A stretch of 64,000 nucleotides of DNA from Sphingomonas oleivorans (GTDB lineage Bacteria; Pseudomonadota; Alphaproteobacteria; Sphingomonadales; Sphingomonadaceae): the NCBI RefSeq assembly GCF_003050615.1, contig NZ_NWBU01000016.1:62001-126000 (forward strand), given 5' to 3'. The notes under the pieces are model-generated. The model did no database searches. It saw nothing but the letters and a program-made list of their open reading frames with translations, and was not told the DNA's origin. Below, one piece after another: positions 7,614-16,440 of the stretch. Position 1 is the stretch's first letter; the number at the start of each line of letters is the position of its first letter. A program made the position numbers and the translations under genes.

Positions 7614-9963
7614 TCGATTCCTGATCGCCGCCATCCTCCTGCCTCTCGCGCCAGCGGCGCAGGCGGAGGTGCGCCAGCCTATCGACCTGCCCGCGGGCCC
7701 GATGCGCGAGGCGATGGTAGCGCTCGGTCGCCAGACGGGCGTCAGCATCAGCGTCGCCGATGCGGGGCTGTGGCGACAGCGCGTGCCGGCGGTGCGCGGG
7801 CATCTGTCGGTGGCGGACGCGCTGCGGCGCATGCTCGACGGCAGCGGCGCGACCTTCGCGGCAATCGCCCCCGGGGTCTGGCGCGTGATGCGGCAGCCGC
7901 CACCCCCGCCCCGCCTCCGTCCCGCCCCTCACCCTGCCCCGCCCCCGACGGAGGACGCGCCGGCCACTGAAATCGTGGTGACGGCAAGCAAGCGGGACAT
8001 GCGGCTCGGCGACTATCCCGGCGTCGTCAACCTGATCGACGGAAACGCGCTCGTCTTCGGTGGCGAAGGCGGGACGGAGGCCATTTCCCGCCGTCTGGCA
8101 AGCGTCTCCTCCACGCATCTCGGCGCGGGACGGAACAAGCTGTTCATCCGCGGCATCGCCGATTCCAGCTTCACCGGGCCGACACAGGCGACGGTCGGCC
8201 AATATCTGGGCGACATGCGGCTCAACTATAATGCGCCCGATCCCGATCTGCGCCTCTATGACGTGGCGTCGGTCGAGGTGCTGGAAGGGCCGCAGGGCAC
8301 GCTCTACGGCGCGGGCTCGCTCGGCGGGATCATCCGCGTCCGGCGCAACGATCCCGATCCGGATCGCTTCGCGGCCACGCTTTCCGCCGGCATCGCCACC
8401 ACCGCCCATGGCGCCGAAAGCGGCGATGCGGGGGCGATGCTGAACCTTCCCCTCCTGCACGAGAGAATCGGCCTGCGCGCGGTCGGCTATGCCGTGTCGG
8501 ACGGCGGCTATATCGACGATCGCGCGCGCGGGCTCGACGATATCAATCGCACGCGCACGCTGGGCGGCCGCGCGACACTGCGCGCGCTGGCGGGGGAAAG
8601 CTGGACGATCGACATAGGCGGCACATTCCAGCGGATCAACGGCGAGGACAGCCAATATGCCGATCTCGACGGGCCGTCCCTTTCGCGCGAAAGCCTCGTC
8701 GCGCAGGATTTCCACAGCCGCTATGCACTCGGCGATCTGGTCGTGACCGGCACATGGGACGATCTTATCTTCCGCTCCTCCACCGGCATCGTCCGCCAGC
8801 GCCTGTCCGAAAGCTATGACGCGACCCAGCCGGACGGGCCGCCGAGCCTGTTCCGCCAACGCAACCGCACCAGCCTCGTCTCCACCGAGAACCGCCTGTC
8901 GCGCGCGATGCAGGACGGCCTCGGCTGGGTCGTCGGCACCAGCTTCATCCATAATAGCGCGCGGCTGACCCGCTCGCTCGGCTCCATCGGCCGCCCCCGC
9001 CCCGCCACCGGCGTGCGTAACGAAATCGACGAACTGACGCTCTATGGCGAGGCAACCGTCGCGCTTCGCCCCGGCCTGGCGCTCACCGGCGGCGGGCGGA
9101 TCACCCATGCCCGCCTGTCGGGCGCCGGCCTCGACGTGGCGCCGGAAATCGCTTTAACGCGCGCGGGCGTACAGGCCGATCGGCGCGAGACGATACTGCT
9201 CCCCTCCTTCGCCATTTCCGCTCATGCGCTGCCCGGGCTGATCTTCTTCGGCCGTTATCAGAAGGGATTTCGGCCGGGCGGACTCGCGATCAGCGACGAT
9301 TTCGTCCGGCGTTTCCGCAACGACAGCATCGCGACCTTGGAAAGCGGCGTCCGCTATGGCGCGCCGGGCCGCAGCCGTTTCGATTTCGCCGCATCGATGG
9401 CCTATACGCGCTGGAACAATGTCCAGGCCGATTTCGTGGACGGATCGGGCCTGCCGACCACCGCCAATATCGGCAATGGCCGCATCTATTCCCTCGACGC
9501 GCGGGCGGGCTGGCGTCCGCTCCCCAATCTGGGCCTGGAGCTTGCCGCCGTCCTCAACGAGGGCAAGCTGACGGACCCGACCCCGGCCTTCAGGCTGGCG
9601 ACGCTCGCCACCCTCTCCCACCTGCCCAATGTCGCCCAGCTCGCCGCACGGGCGGGGCTCGATTATCGCGCGATGCTGTCGGATGCGCTCGACATGCGCC
9701 TCTCCGCCTCGGCCCGCTATGTCGGCAAGTCGCGGCTCGGCGTCGGCCCGGTGCTCGGCGCAGCGCAGGGCGATTATCTCGATAGCGCGCTGACGCTCAG
9801 GATCGGCCGGCCCGATCTCGGCCTCACGCTCGGCGCCACCAACCTGTTCGACACGGTCGGCAACCGCTTCGCGCTCGGCAGCCCGTTCGATCTTTCGCGC
9901 AAGGAGGCGATCACGCCGCTGCGCCCGCGCACCATCCGGCTGGGGATCGACCGCCGCTTTTAA
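7600..9963 (+). CDS. TonB-dependent receptor with STN signalling domain
   Basis: A 787-residue outer-membrane receptor. After a signal peptide (AAILLPLAPAAQA) comes a secretin/TonB short N-terminal (STN) domain, about residues 25-95 (QPIDLPAGPMREAMVALGRQ), which contacts FecR in the periplasm. A proline-rich linker leads to the plug (TEIVVTASKRD as TonB-box region; VEVLEGPQGTLYGAGSLGG), then the 22-strand barrel ending in RLGIDRRF with a terminal Phe. It starts with GTG inside the FecR gene. The context is ferric-siderophore-like or other surface signalling; the ligand is not readable from sequence. Confidence 0.9.
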   Translation: MRSPDRFLIAAILLPLAPAAQAEVRQPIDLPAGPMREAMVALGRQTGVSISVADAGLWRQRVPAVRGHLSVADALRRMLDGSGATFAAIAPGVWRVMRQPPPPPRLRPAPHPAPPPTEDAPATEIVVTASKRDMRLGDYPGVVNLIDGNALVFGGEGGTEAISRRLASVSSTHLGAGRNKLFIRGIADSSFTGPTQATVGQYLGDMRLNYNAPDPDLRLYDVASVEVLEGPQGTLYGAGSLGGIIRVRRNDPDPDRFAATLSAGIATTAHGAESGDAGAMLNLPLLHERIGLRAVGYAVSDGGYIDDRARGLDDINRTRTLGGRATLRALAGESWTIDIGGTFQRINGEDSQYADLDGPSLSRESLVAQDFHSRYALGDLVVTGTWDDLIFRSSTGIVRQRLSESYDATQPDGPPSLFRQRNRTSLVSTENRLSRAMQDGLGWVVGTSFIHNSARLTRSLGSIGRPRPATGVRNEIDELTLYGEATVALRPGLALTGGGRITHARLSGAGLDVAPEIALTRAGVQADRRETILLPSFAISAHALPGLIFFGRYQKGFRPGGLAISDDFVRRFRNDSIATLESGVRYGAPGRSRFDFAASMAYTRWNNVQADFVDGSGLPTTANIGNGRIYSLDARAGWRPLPNLGLELAAVLNEGKLTDPTPAFRLATLATLSHLPNVAQLAARAGLDYRAMLSDALDMRLSASARYVGKSRLGVGPVLGAAQGDYLDSALTLRIGRPDLGLTLGATNLFDTVGNRFALGSPFDLSRKEAITPLRPRTIRLGIDRRF

Positions 9964-10086
9964 GCCGCGCCAAAAAACTTCCTCCACGGCCAAGGCAATG
10001 CCGTGACGGCTCCGTTCTGGAGAAGGACGGGGGCGACACATCGACAGGTGAGCGCATCCCCGCAGCACTGGGATGGATTTCTTTTG

Positions 10087-13000
10087 ATGCGTTGCTTGCT
10101 TGCCTCGACCTGCCTCACGCCCCTCGCCATTCTCGCCATCGCCGCACCGCTCCGTGCCGAAACGGTGATCGACAGCCGGCGGACCACACCCATCGCTACG
10201 TCCACCGCCAATGCCGGTACGCGCGACAATATCCGCATCACGGCAGCGGGCATCATTGCCGTGCCGAACGGCATCGCCGTCACGCTCGACAGCGCCAACA
10301 GCGTCGGCAATGAAGGCACGATCCAGATCAGCGATGCCAATGACGCGACCGGCATTCTCGGCGCTGCCGGCGTCGCGGGCACGATCGGCAATAGCGGCAA
10401 GATCATCCTCGACGAAAATTACACGCCGGCCGATACCGACAAGGATGGCGATCTGGATGGCCCGCTGGCGAACGGCGCACGCCGCTTCGGCATTCGCACC
10501 GCCGGCGCCTTCACCGGCAATATCACGAACAGCGGCACGATCACGATCGAGGGCAATGACTCCGCCGGCATCGCGCTCGGCGGGCCGCTCGCCGGATCGC
10601 TCAACAGCAGCGGCGGCATCTCCGTCACCGGCAATAACAGCTATGGCGTGCGCGCGGGCGACGTCACCGGCGACGTCAGGCTGAGCGGCCTGATTTCGGC
10701 GCAGGGCGCCAATGCGGTGGGCGCGGCGCTCGACGGCAATATCGGCGGCACGCTGATCGTTCAGGGCGGCATCGGCGCCACCGGCTATCGCTCGACCACG
10801 GCGCCGTCGGATCAGTCCAAGCTCGACGCCGACGATCTGCTCCAGGGCGGGCCGGCGCTGCGCATCGCGGGCGATGTGGCGCGCGGCATCATCTTCGACG
10901 TACCGCCCAAAGACAGCGATCCCAACAAGGCCGACGAGGATAATGACGGCATCGAGGATGCCAAGGAAGGATCGGCCAGCGTCACTTCTTCCGGCGCGGC
11001 GCCCGCCGTGCAGATCGGCGCCGCCGGGCGGGACGTGACGGTCGGCGCGCTCGCCGGCAATGCCGCCGGCCATGGGCTGGTCGTCAACGGCACCATCTCG
11101 GGCAACGGCGTCTACAATAATGTGAACGGCAATGCGCTGACGATCGGCGGGCTCGGCGGAGCGGTGACGATCGCGGGCGGCATGATGGTGAACGGCACGG
11201 TCGGCGCCAGCTCGGCGGGCGCGAGCGCCACCGCGATCCGCATCGGCGACCGCGCGACCGTCAACGAAATCAGGGTCGGCGGCATCGTCTCGGCCACGGG
11301 CGGCAGCGCGGCCACCGCGCGGAGCAGCGCGATCCTGATCGAGGCGGGCGCCACGGTCGGCACGATCCGCAACAGCGGCCAGATCAAGGCAAGCTCGGCT
11401 GGCGGCAATGGCAGCGCCGCCGCCATCGTCGATCGTTCCGGCAAGCTCGGCCTCGTCGAAAATAGCGGCCTCATCTCCGCGGCAGGCGCGCCGGCGGGAT
11501 CGGACCGCGCCGTTGCCATCGATCTGCGCGCGAACAATGGCGGCGCCACGCTGCGCCAGACGAAGGTGGCCGATGGGGTCGCGGCGCCGCTCATCTTAGG
11601 CGATGTCCTGTTCGGCGGGGGCAATGACATATTCGACGTCGCCGATGGCGGCGTAAACGGCACCACCCGCTTCGGTGCGGGCGCCAACCGGCTGACGCTG
11701 AGCGGCGACGCGGCCTATACGGGCGAAGTCGTCTTCGGCGCGGGCAGCGACATGATGGCGCTCTCCGGCACGAGCAGCTTCTCCGGCAAGGCCGATTTCG
11801 GCGGTGGCGCGGATAGCCTGACGCTCGCCGACGGCGCCCGTTTCAGCGGCACGCTGGCAGGCAGCACCGGTCTTGCGGTGAACGTCGCGAACGGAACGCT
11901 CGATCTGTCCGGCAGCGGCCCCGTCGCACTGTCCACGCTCAACCTGGGCGCCAAGGGTGTGATGAGCGTGTCGATCGATGCCGCGACCGGCGCCAGCACC
12001 CTCTATCAGGTGAGCGGCGCGGCAAGCTTCGCGGAGGGATCGAAGGTGACGGTCCGGCTGTCGGACATCCGCCGGTCGGAAGGACGCTATGTGATCGTCC
12101 GCGCGGGCGCGCTCTCCGGCGGATCGAACCTCGCCAGCGCCGAAACCGTGCTGCCCTTCCTCTACAAGAGCAGCCTTGCCGCCAACCCGGCCGCCAATGA
12201 GATCAGCCTGGAGATCAAGCGCAAGACGACAAGCGAGCTCGGCCTCAACGGATCCCAGTCGCGCGCGTTCGACGCCGTCTATGCCGCGCTCGGCCAGGAT
12301 GCGAAGGTCGGCGCCGCCTTCCTCGACATCATTGAGGGCGATCGCTTCCGCCGGACGCTGCGCCAGATGCTGCCCGATCATGCCGGCGGCACGTTCGAGG
12401 CGGTCACGCAAGGATCGCGCGCCACGGCCCGGCTGCTCGCCGATCCGAACGGGCCGTTCAGCGATCAGGGCCGATGGGGCTATTGGCTGCAGCAGGTCGC
12501 CTGGGGCACGTCCAAGAATCTGGGCGACACGGCGGCCTATGACATTGCCGGCTGGGGCGCCTCCGGCGGCGCCGAGATCAAGACGGACGGCCTCGGCAAT
12601 TTCGGCCTTTCGCTCGCCTATCTCGCAGGCCAGGACAAGGATGGCGGCACCGCCAACGAGGTCGCGTCGGATCAATATGAGGTCGGCGCCTATTGGCGGG
12701 GCCGCTGGGGCGGGCTCAGCGCCCATGCCCGCGCCTCGGCTGCACATATCGAATTCAACAGTCGGCGCAGCTTCACGGGCCAGGCGGGGAGCGAGAAGGT
12801 GAGCCGCGTCGCGGACGGCGCGTGGAACGGCCGGCTGCTCTCCGCCGCGGGCGGCCTCTCCTATGAAATGCGCTACGGTCGCATCAGCCTGCGCCCCGTC
12901 GCGGCGGTCGACTATTATCGGCTGAAGGAAGACGGCTATCGCGAGACGGGCGGCGGCAAGGCGTTCGACCTGATCGTCTCCTCACGCACCAGCGACGAGC

Positions 13001-13311
13001 TCGCCCTTTCCGGCACCATGGCCGCGGGCCTCAACTTCGGGGACGCAAAGATGGAATCAGGCTGGTTCCGCGCCGAGCTGGAAGGCGGCCGCCGCCAGAT
13101 CGTCGGCGGTTCGCTCGGACGGACGACGGCCCGGTTCGAGGATGGCCAGGCCTTCACGCTGCTGCCGGAGGACCGCACCGATGGCTGGGTCGGCAAGCTC
13201 CGCCTCATCGGCGGCAATGCGGGCTTCGCGATCGGCGGCGAATTCAATGCGGAGGAGCAGCAGGGCCGCGCCGCGGTCGCCTTCCGCGTCTCGCTCCAGA
13301 TGGGCCTCTAG
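10087..13311 (+). CDS. Autotransporter with beta-solenoid passenger
   Basis: A 1074-residue type V secreted protein. It has a signal peptide (LTPLAILAIAAPLRA), a long passenger of Gly/Asn/Thr-rich repeats of the style GNITNSGTITIEGNDSAGIA that suggests a right-handed beta-helix, and a C-terminal barrel from about residue 790 (RWGYWLQQVAWG onward). Two Asp-rich inserts, DTDKDGDLDG and DEDNDGIED, look like calcium-binding loops of the EF-hand or thrombospondin type-3 kind. The last residue is Leu rather than the usual Phe or Trp. The ATG at 10087 is chosen because the signal peptide starts there. No catalytic domain is seen; adhesin or surface role is inferred. Confidence 0.85.
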   Translation: MRCLLASTCLTPLAILAIAAPLRAETVIDSRRTTPIATSTANAGTRDNIRITAAGIIAVPNGIAVTLDSANSVGNEGTIQISDANDATGILGAAGVAGTIGNSGKIILDENYTPADTDKDGDLDGPLANGARRFGIRTAGAFTGNITNSGTITIEGNDSAGIALGGPLAGSLNSSGGISVTGNNSYGVRAGDVTGDVRLSGLISAQGANAVGAALDGNIGGTLIVQGGIGATGYRSTTAPSDQSKLDADDLLQGGPALRIAGDVARGIIFDVPPKDSDPNKADEDNDGIEDAKEGSASVTSSGAAPAVQIGAAGRDVTVGALAGNAAGHGLVVNGTISGNGVYNNVNGNALTIGGLGGAVTIAGGMMVNGTVGASSAGASATAIRIGDRATVNEIRVGGIVSATGGSAATARSSAILIEAGATVGTIRNSGQIKASSAGGNGSAAAIVDRSGKLGLVENSGLISAAGAPAGSDRAVAIDLRANNGGATLRQTKVADGVAAPLILGDVLFGGGNDIFDVADGGVNGTTRFGAGANRLTLSGDAAYTGEVVFGAGSDMMALSGTSSFSGKADFGGGADSLTLADGARFSGTLAGSTGLAVNVANGTLDLSGSGPVALSTLNLGAKGVMSVSIDAATGASTLYQVSGAASFAEGSKVTVRLSDIRRSEGRYVIVRAGALSGGSNLASAETVLPFLYKSSLAANPAANEISLEIKRKTTSELGLNGSQSRAFDAVYAALGQDAKVGAAFLDIIEGDRFRRTLRQMLPDHAGGTFEAVTQGSRATARLLADPNGPFSDQGRWGYWLQQVAWGTSKNLGDTAAYDIAGWGASGGAEIKTDGLGNFGLSLAYLAGQDKDGGTANEVASDQYEVGAYWRGRWGGLSAHARASAAHIEFNSRRSFTGQAGSEKVSRVADGAWNGRLLSAAGGLSYEMRYGRISLRPVAAVDYYRLKEDGYRETGGGKAFDLIVSSRTSDELALSGTMAAGLNFGDAKMESGWFRAELEGGRRQIVGGSLGRTTARFEDGQAFTLLPEDRTDGWVGKLRLIGGNAGFAIGGEFNAEEQQGRAAVAFRVSLQMGL

Positions 13312-13326
13312 GCCCTGACGCTGGCT

Positions 13327-13435
13327 GCCACGCCACCCCCTCGGCGTGGCGCCTCCCCCGGCCACCACGCTCCAGAACCCCGGGCGTGGTGGCCACCCCC
13401 CGGCCGCCATGCCCGCCCCCGGGGGCGTGGCGGCC
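13327..13435. repeat. Array of three tandem hairpins between convergent genes
   Basis: Three back-to-back inverted repeats share a GCCACGCC-like core. Stem 1: GCCACGCC (13327-13334) with GGCGTGGC (13343-13350). Stem 2: GGCCACCACGC (13360-13370) with GCGTGGTGGCC (13384-13394). Stem 3: GGCCGCCATGCCC (13402-13414) with GGGCGTGGCGGCC (13423-13435), one G-T mismatch. They fill the gap between the convergent autotransporter and dmeF genes. No T-runs follow. They could be a REP-like cluster, a bidirectional terminator or mRNA-end protection. Confidence 0.75.
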
Positions 13436-13463
13436 AACCGGGCGTTCGTCCTGGTCTGACTGA

Positions 13464-14438
13464 TTACGCCGCGCGCAGCACGGGCGGGTGATGCCCCTCG
13501 CAGCGATGCGGCTCGACGGTCACATGCACCAGCTCCTCATGGATGGTGACGCGGCGCGCATATTCGGCGGGCGACAGCGGCTCGCCCGCGACGAGCGAGA
13601 TGATCGCGGCATAGCGGCCCGGGCCTACGCGCCAGACGTGCAGATCGGTGATCCGCGCATCCCCATCCTCGATCGCCTCGCGAATCTCCGCCTCCAGCCC
13701 GGGATTGGCGGATGCGTCCACCAGCACCGCGCCGGTATCGCGCAGCAGCCCCCAGGACCAGCGCGCAATCACCACCGCGCCGACGATGCCCATCGCCGCA
13801 TCCATCCATGACCAGCCGAGATAACGCCCCGCCAGCAGCGCGCCGATGGCGAGCAGCGAGGTCAGCGCGTCCGCCAGGACATGGAAATAGGCGGAACGGA
13901 GATTATTGTCGTGATGGTGATGATGATCATGGCCGTGATGGTCATGGCCATGATCATGATGATGGCCATGATGGTGATGATGCCCCCCACCGAGCAGCCA
14001 GGCGCTGGCCAGATTCACGATGAGGCCGAGGACGGCGATCCACAGCGCCTCGGAATAGGCCACCCGCGCCGGGACGAGCAGCCGCTGGAAGGACTCGATG
14101 CCGATGCCGAGCGCGATGATCGCCAGCACGAGCGCGCTCGCGAAACCGGCCAGATCGCCGACCTTGCCCGTGCCGAAGGTGAAGCGGCGATCCTCGGCAT
14201 GGCGACGCGCGAAAGCATAGGCCAGCGCGGCGGCGCCAAGCGCGCCGGCATGGGTGGCCATGTGCATCCCGTCTGCCAGCAATGCCATCGAACCCGTCGC
14301 CCAGCCGGCAACGATCTCCACCACCATCATCGCGGCGGTAAGTGCTACGACCCAGCGGGTGCGGCGCTCATGCGCATCATGCGCATCGCCCAGGAAGACA
14401 TGGGCGTGCGCATGCCGGGCGGCGGTTTCTGCGTGCAT
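13464..14438 (-). CDS. dmeF: CDF-family Co(II)/Ni(II) efflux transporter
   Basis: A 324-residue cation diffusion facilitator with six predicted membrane helices. The N-terminus HAHVFLGDAHDAHERRTRWVV and LLADGMHMATHAGALG match the DmeF branch, whose characterised members export cobalt and nickel. TM2 and TM5 metal ligands are seen as HxxxH- and DxxxG-type motifs. A very His-rich cytosolic loop (about residues 150-185, GGHHHHHGHHHDHGHDHHGH) is expected to bind metal. It lies 110 bp downstream of the copper operon on the same strand, with GGAG 8 bases before the ATG. Exact metal is inferred. Confidence 0.88.
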   Translation of the reverse strand: MHAETAARHAHAHVFLGDAHDAHERRTRWVVALTAAMMVVEIVAGWATGSMALLADGMHMATHAGALGAAALAYAFARRHAEDRRFTFGTGKVGDLAGFASALVLAIIALGIGIESFQRLLVPARVAYSEALWIAVLGLIVNLASAWLLGGGHHHHHGHHHDHGHDHHGHDHHHHHDNNLRSAYFHVLADALTSLLAIGALLAGRYLGWSWMDAAMGIVGAVVIARWSWGLLRDTGAVLVDASANPGLEAEIREAIEDGDARITDLHVWRVGPGRYAAIISLVAGEPLSPAEYARRVTIHEELVHVTVEPHRCEGHHPPVLRAA

Positions 14439-14460
14439 TGATTTCTCCAGTCAGTCAGGA

Positions 14461-14486
14461 CGGACGAGGATCTCGAAGCTCGTCCG
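14461..14486. other. Hairpin between PepSY gene and dmeF
   Basis: CGGACGAG (14461-14468) and CTCGTCCG (14479-14486) are a perfect 8-bp inverted repeat with a 10-base loop, just upstream of the dmeF ribosome binding site. It could be a partial terminator between the copper operon and dmeF, an mRNA structure in the dmeF leader, or an operator. Nothing decides between these. Confidence 0.45.
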
Positions 14487-14548
14487 AACGCCATGAGCAG
14501 CCGGCCATAAGCGTCCATGCCCGGCATGCCCATATCGGCGGGATCGTT

Positions 14549-15271
14549 TCAGCCTATGGCACGCCGTCTGCGGCGCGGCCAGCGCATGAAGAGCAGCACC
14601 GCACCCGCAAGCGCCAGCAGCAGGCCGCCCGCCGCGAAGGCGAGTAGCCAGGGCGTGTTGAAATCCTCATGATTCTTCCAGTCCATGATATGGAGTGCCC
14701 AGAAGAAGTCGTAGAGGCGCCAGGTGCCGGTGCGCACCGCGCCGATCCGCCCCGTAGCGGCATCGACATAGACGCGCGTCGCCTCCCGATCCTCGAACAT
14801 CACCCGCCATGCGGGCAGCCGGCCCTTATATTCGGTGATCGGATCCAGGACGCGCTCGACGCGCGCCGATGGCGGAGAGCCGACATAAGCGGAGCGGGCG
14901 ATCGCCTCGGCATTGCGCGCATCAAGCGCCGGCAATGGCCGTCCCGAGGCGGCGTCCAGCAGCCGGACCCTGTCGTCCATCAAGGTCAGTTCGGCGACGG
15001 GACGATCCAGCAGCATGCGGAACGTGACCGCCTTCACCGGCCCGAGCGCCCGGACATCGGGCCTGTCGAGCAGGGACGGCAACAAGGCGTCCGGCAAGGA
15101 CGCCGCCTGCTCGCGCCGCACCAGATGTTCGCCGCGCACCCGCTCGATCGGAAGCAGGCTCATCACCAGCCCGCTCGTGAACCAGAGCAGGAGCTGCGCG
15201 CCGATGACGAGGGCCAGCCATTTGTGAACCCGGCTGGCCCCGACATGCAGGCGCGCGCGGCGACTCCTCAA
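14549..15271 (-). CDS. PepSY-domain membrane protein of the copper operon
   Basis: A 240-residue protein with an N-terminal membrane helix (RVHKWLALVIGAQLLLWFTSGL), a periplasmic PepSY-like part (ARVERVLDPITEYKGRLPAWRVMFEDREATRVYVDAATG) and a C-terminal helix (LLAFAAGGLLLALAGAVLLF). The HKWL start resembles PepSY-TM proteins that accompany metal or siderophore systems. Its ATG overlaps the stop of copB by 4 bp, so it belongs to the copA-copB operon. Function is unknown; a role in handling reduced copper or membrane electron transfer is only suggested by context. Confidence 0.82.
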   Translation of the reverse strand: MRSRRARLHVGASRVHKWLALVIGAQLLLWFTSGLVMSLLPIERVRGEHLVRREQAASLPDALLPSLLDRPDVRALGPVKAVTFRMLLDRPVAELTLMDDRVRLLDAASGRPLPALDARNAEAIARSAYVGSPPSARVERVLDPITEYKGRLPAWRVMFEDREATRVYVDAATGRIGAVRTGTWRLYDFFWALHIMDWKNHEDFNTPWLLAFAAGGLLLALAGAVLLFMRWPRRRRRAIG

Positions 15272-16440
15272 AACCAGGCCCTGACGCCGATCACGAAGCT
15301 GGTCGAGCCCGCATCCTCGCCCTCGGCGCGCGCGAAATCCGCCGTGTCGCCGACCTTACGCTCATAGGAGACGCCGACATAGGGCGCGAACTCGCGGGCG
15401 ACCTCATAGCGCAGGCGCAGGCCGAGATCGATGTTCGAAAGGCCCGATCCAATGCCATTTTCAGGCACATCCTGTGCCGCGAAATTGAGTTCGGCGCGCG
15501 GCTGCAGGATCATGCGCTGGCTGATGCGCTGGTCATAATAGCCCTCCAGTCGACCGAGCAGGTCGCCCTTGTCGGACAGGAAGAGCGCGCCTTCAAGCTC
15601 GAACCAATAAGGCGCCAGCCCCTCCACTCCGATCGTGGCATAGGTCCGCGAAGGGTTGGGCTTGATGTCGTGACGGATGCCTGCCTGAAAGTTCCAGTAA
15701 GGATCGAGCGCGCGGCTATAGAGCGCCTGCACCTCGGCATCCTCGAGAGCGCGCCCGAACAGGCCCTCGCCCTCATATTTCAGCACGGCGCGGTTGATGT
15801 CGCCGCCATACCAGGCCTCGCCCTCCCAACGATAGCCGTCCCGGCCGTTGCGGACCTGATATTCGGCCAGATCGAACATGATCTGGGCGAAGGCCATGCC
15901 GCCATGCTCGCGGCGAAGCAGCGCATCGGCCTCTGCCATCGCCGCCCGGCCATAAATGGCATCCGCCGCCCGCTCCGTTGGGGGAATCGGCGCCGGGCCC
16001 GTACCGGCGGGCTGGTCGGTGCCGCCCATGGCGTGGCCGGCATGCGCGTCGCCCGCATCCATGCCCGGCATCGCCGACATGTCATGCCCGGCATGCGGAT
16101 CGGCCGCTTCGGGCGGCGGCTGCATCGCGCTCATATCATGGCCGGCATGGGGATCGGCCTGCTCCGGCATGGCCGGTATGTCATGTCCCGCATGGGGGTC
16201 CGCCCCCTGAGACGGCGGCTGCATGGCAGACATGTCATGCCCCGCATGCGGGTCGGCACCTTCCGGCGCGGCCTGCATCGCGCCCATGTCATGACCGGCA
16301 TGAGGGTCGGCGCCCGCGCTTGCCTCCGCCGGCATCTGCATGGCCGCCATATCGTGCATCGAATGGTCCATCGCCTGGGCGAAGGCCGGCGCGGCAATAG
16401 CGATCGGCGCTGCGCCGATCAGCAGGAGGAGCGCCTTCAT
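15268..16440 (-). CDS. copB: Copper resistance protein B, outer membrane
   Basis: A 390-residue CopB/PcoB homologue. It has a signal peptide (LLLLIGAAPIAIAAPAFAQA), a Met/His-rich linker (about residues 24-150) and a C-terminal outer-membrane beta-barrel of about 230 residues ending in VIGVRAWF (terminal Phe). The barrel start AEADALLRREHGG and WEGEAWYGGDINRAVLKYEGEG fit the family. CopB works with CopA in copper sequestration or export at the cell surface. It overlaps copA and the PepSY gene by 4 bp on each side. The linker holds six copies of an ADPHAGHDM-type repeat. Confidence 0.93.
   Translation of the reverse strand: MKALLLLIGAAPIAIAAPAFAQAMDHSMHDMAAMQMPAEASAGADPHAGHDMGAMQAAPEGADPHAGHDMSAMQPPSQGADPHAGHDIPAMPEQADPHAGHDMSAMQPPPEAADPHAGHDMSAMPGMDAGDAHAGHAMGGTDQPAGTGPAPIPPTERAADAIYGRAAMAEADALLRREHGGMAFAQIMFDLAEYQVRNGRDGYRWEGEAWYGGDINRAVLKYEGEGLFGRALEDAEVQALYSRALDPYWNFQAGIRHDIKPNPSRTYATIGVEGLAPYWFELEGALFLSDKGDLLGRLEGYYDQRISQRMILQPRAELNFAAQDVPENGIGSGLSNIDLGLRLRYEVAREFAPYVGVSYERKVGDTADFARAEGEDAGSTSFVIGVRAWF
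16021..16311 (-). repeat. His/Met-rich tandem repeat within copB
   Basis: About six in-frame copies of an 11-18-residue unit, ADPHAGHDMSAMQPP and variants, cover residues 44-140 of CopB. Each unit offers two His and one to three Met residues, consistent with binding Cu(I)/Cu(II). The last copy (DAHAGHAMGG) is degenerate. Copy number is a likely site of variation between strains. Confidence 0.85.

Noticed and set aside
9984-10004. CACGGC...GCCGTG inverted repeat after the first STN receptor gene
   Set aside because: Only 6 bp with a 9-base loop in GC-rich DNA; too weak to call a terminator.
13890-13985. Repetitive CAT/ATG-rich stretch that looks like a microsatellite
   Set aside because: It encodes the His/Asp-rich metal loop of DmeF in frame, so it is explained by the protein.
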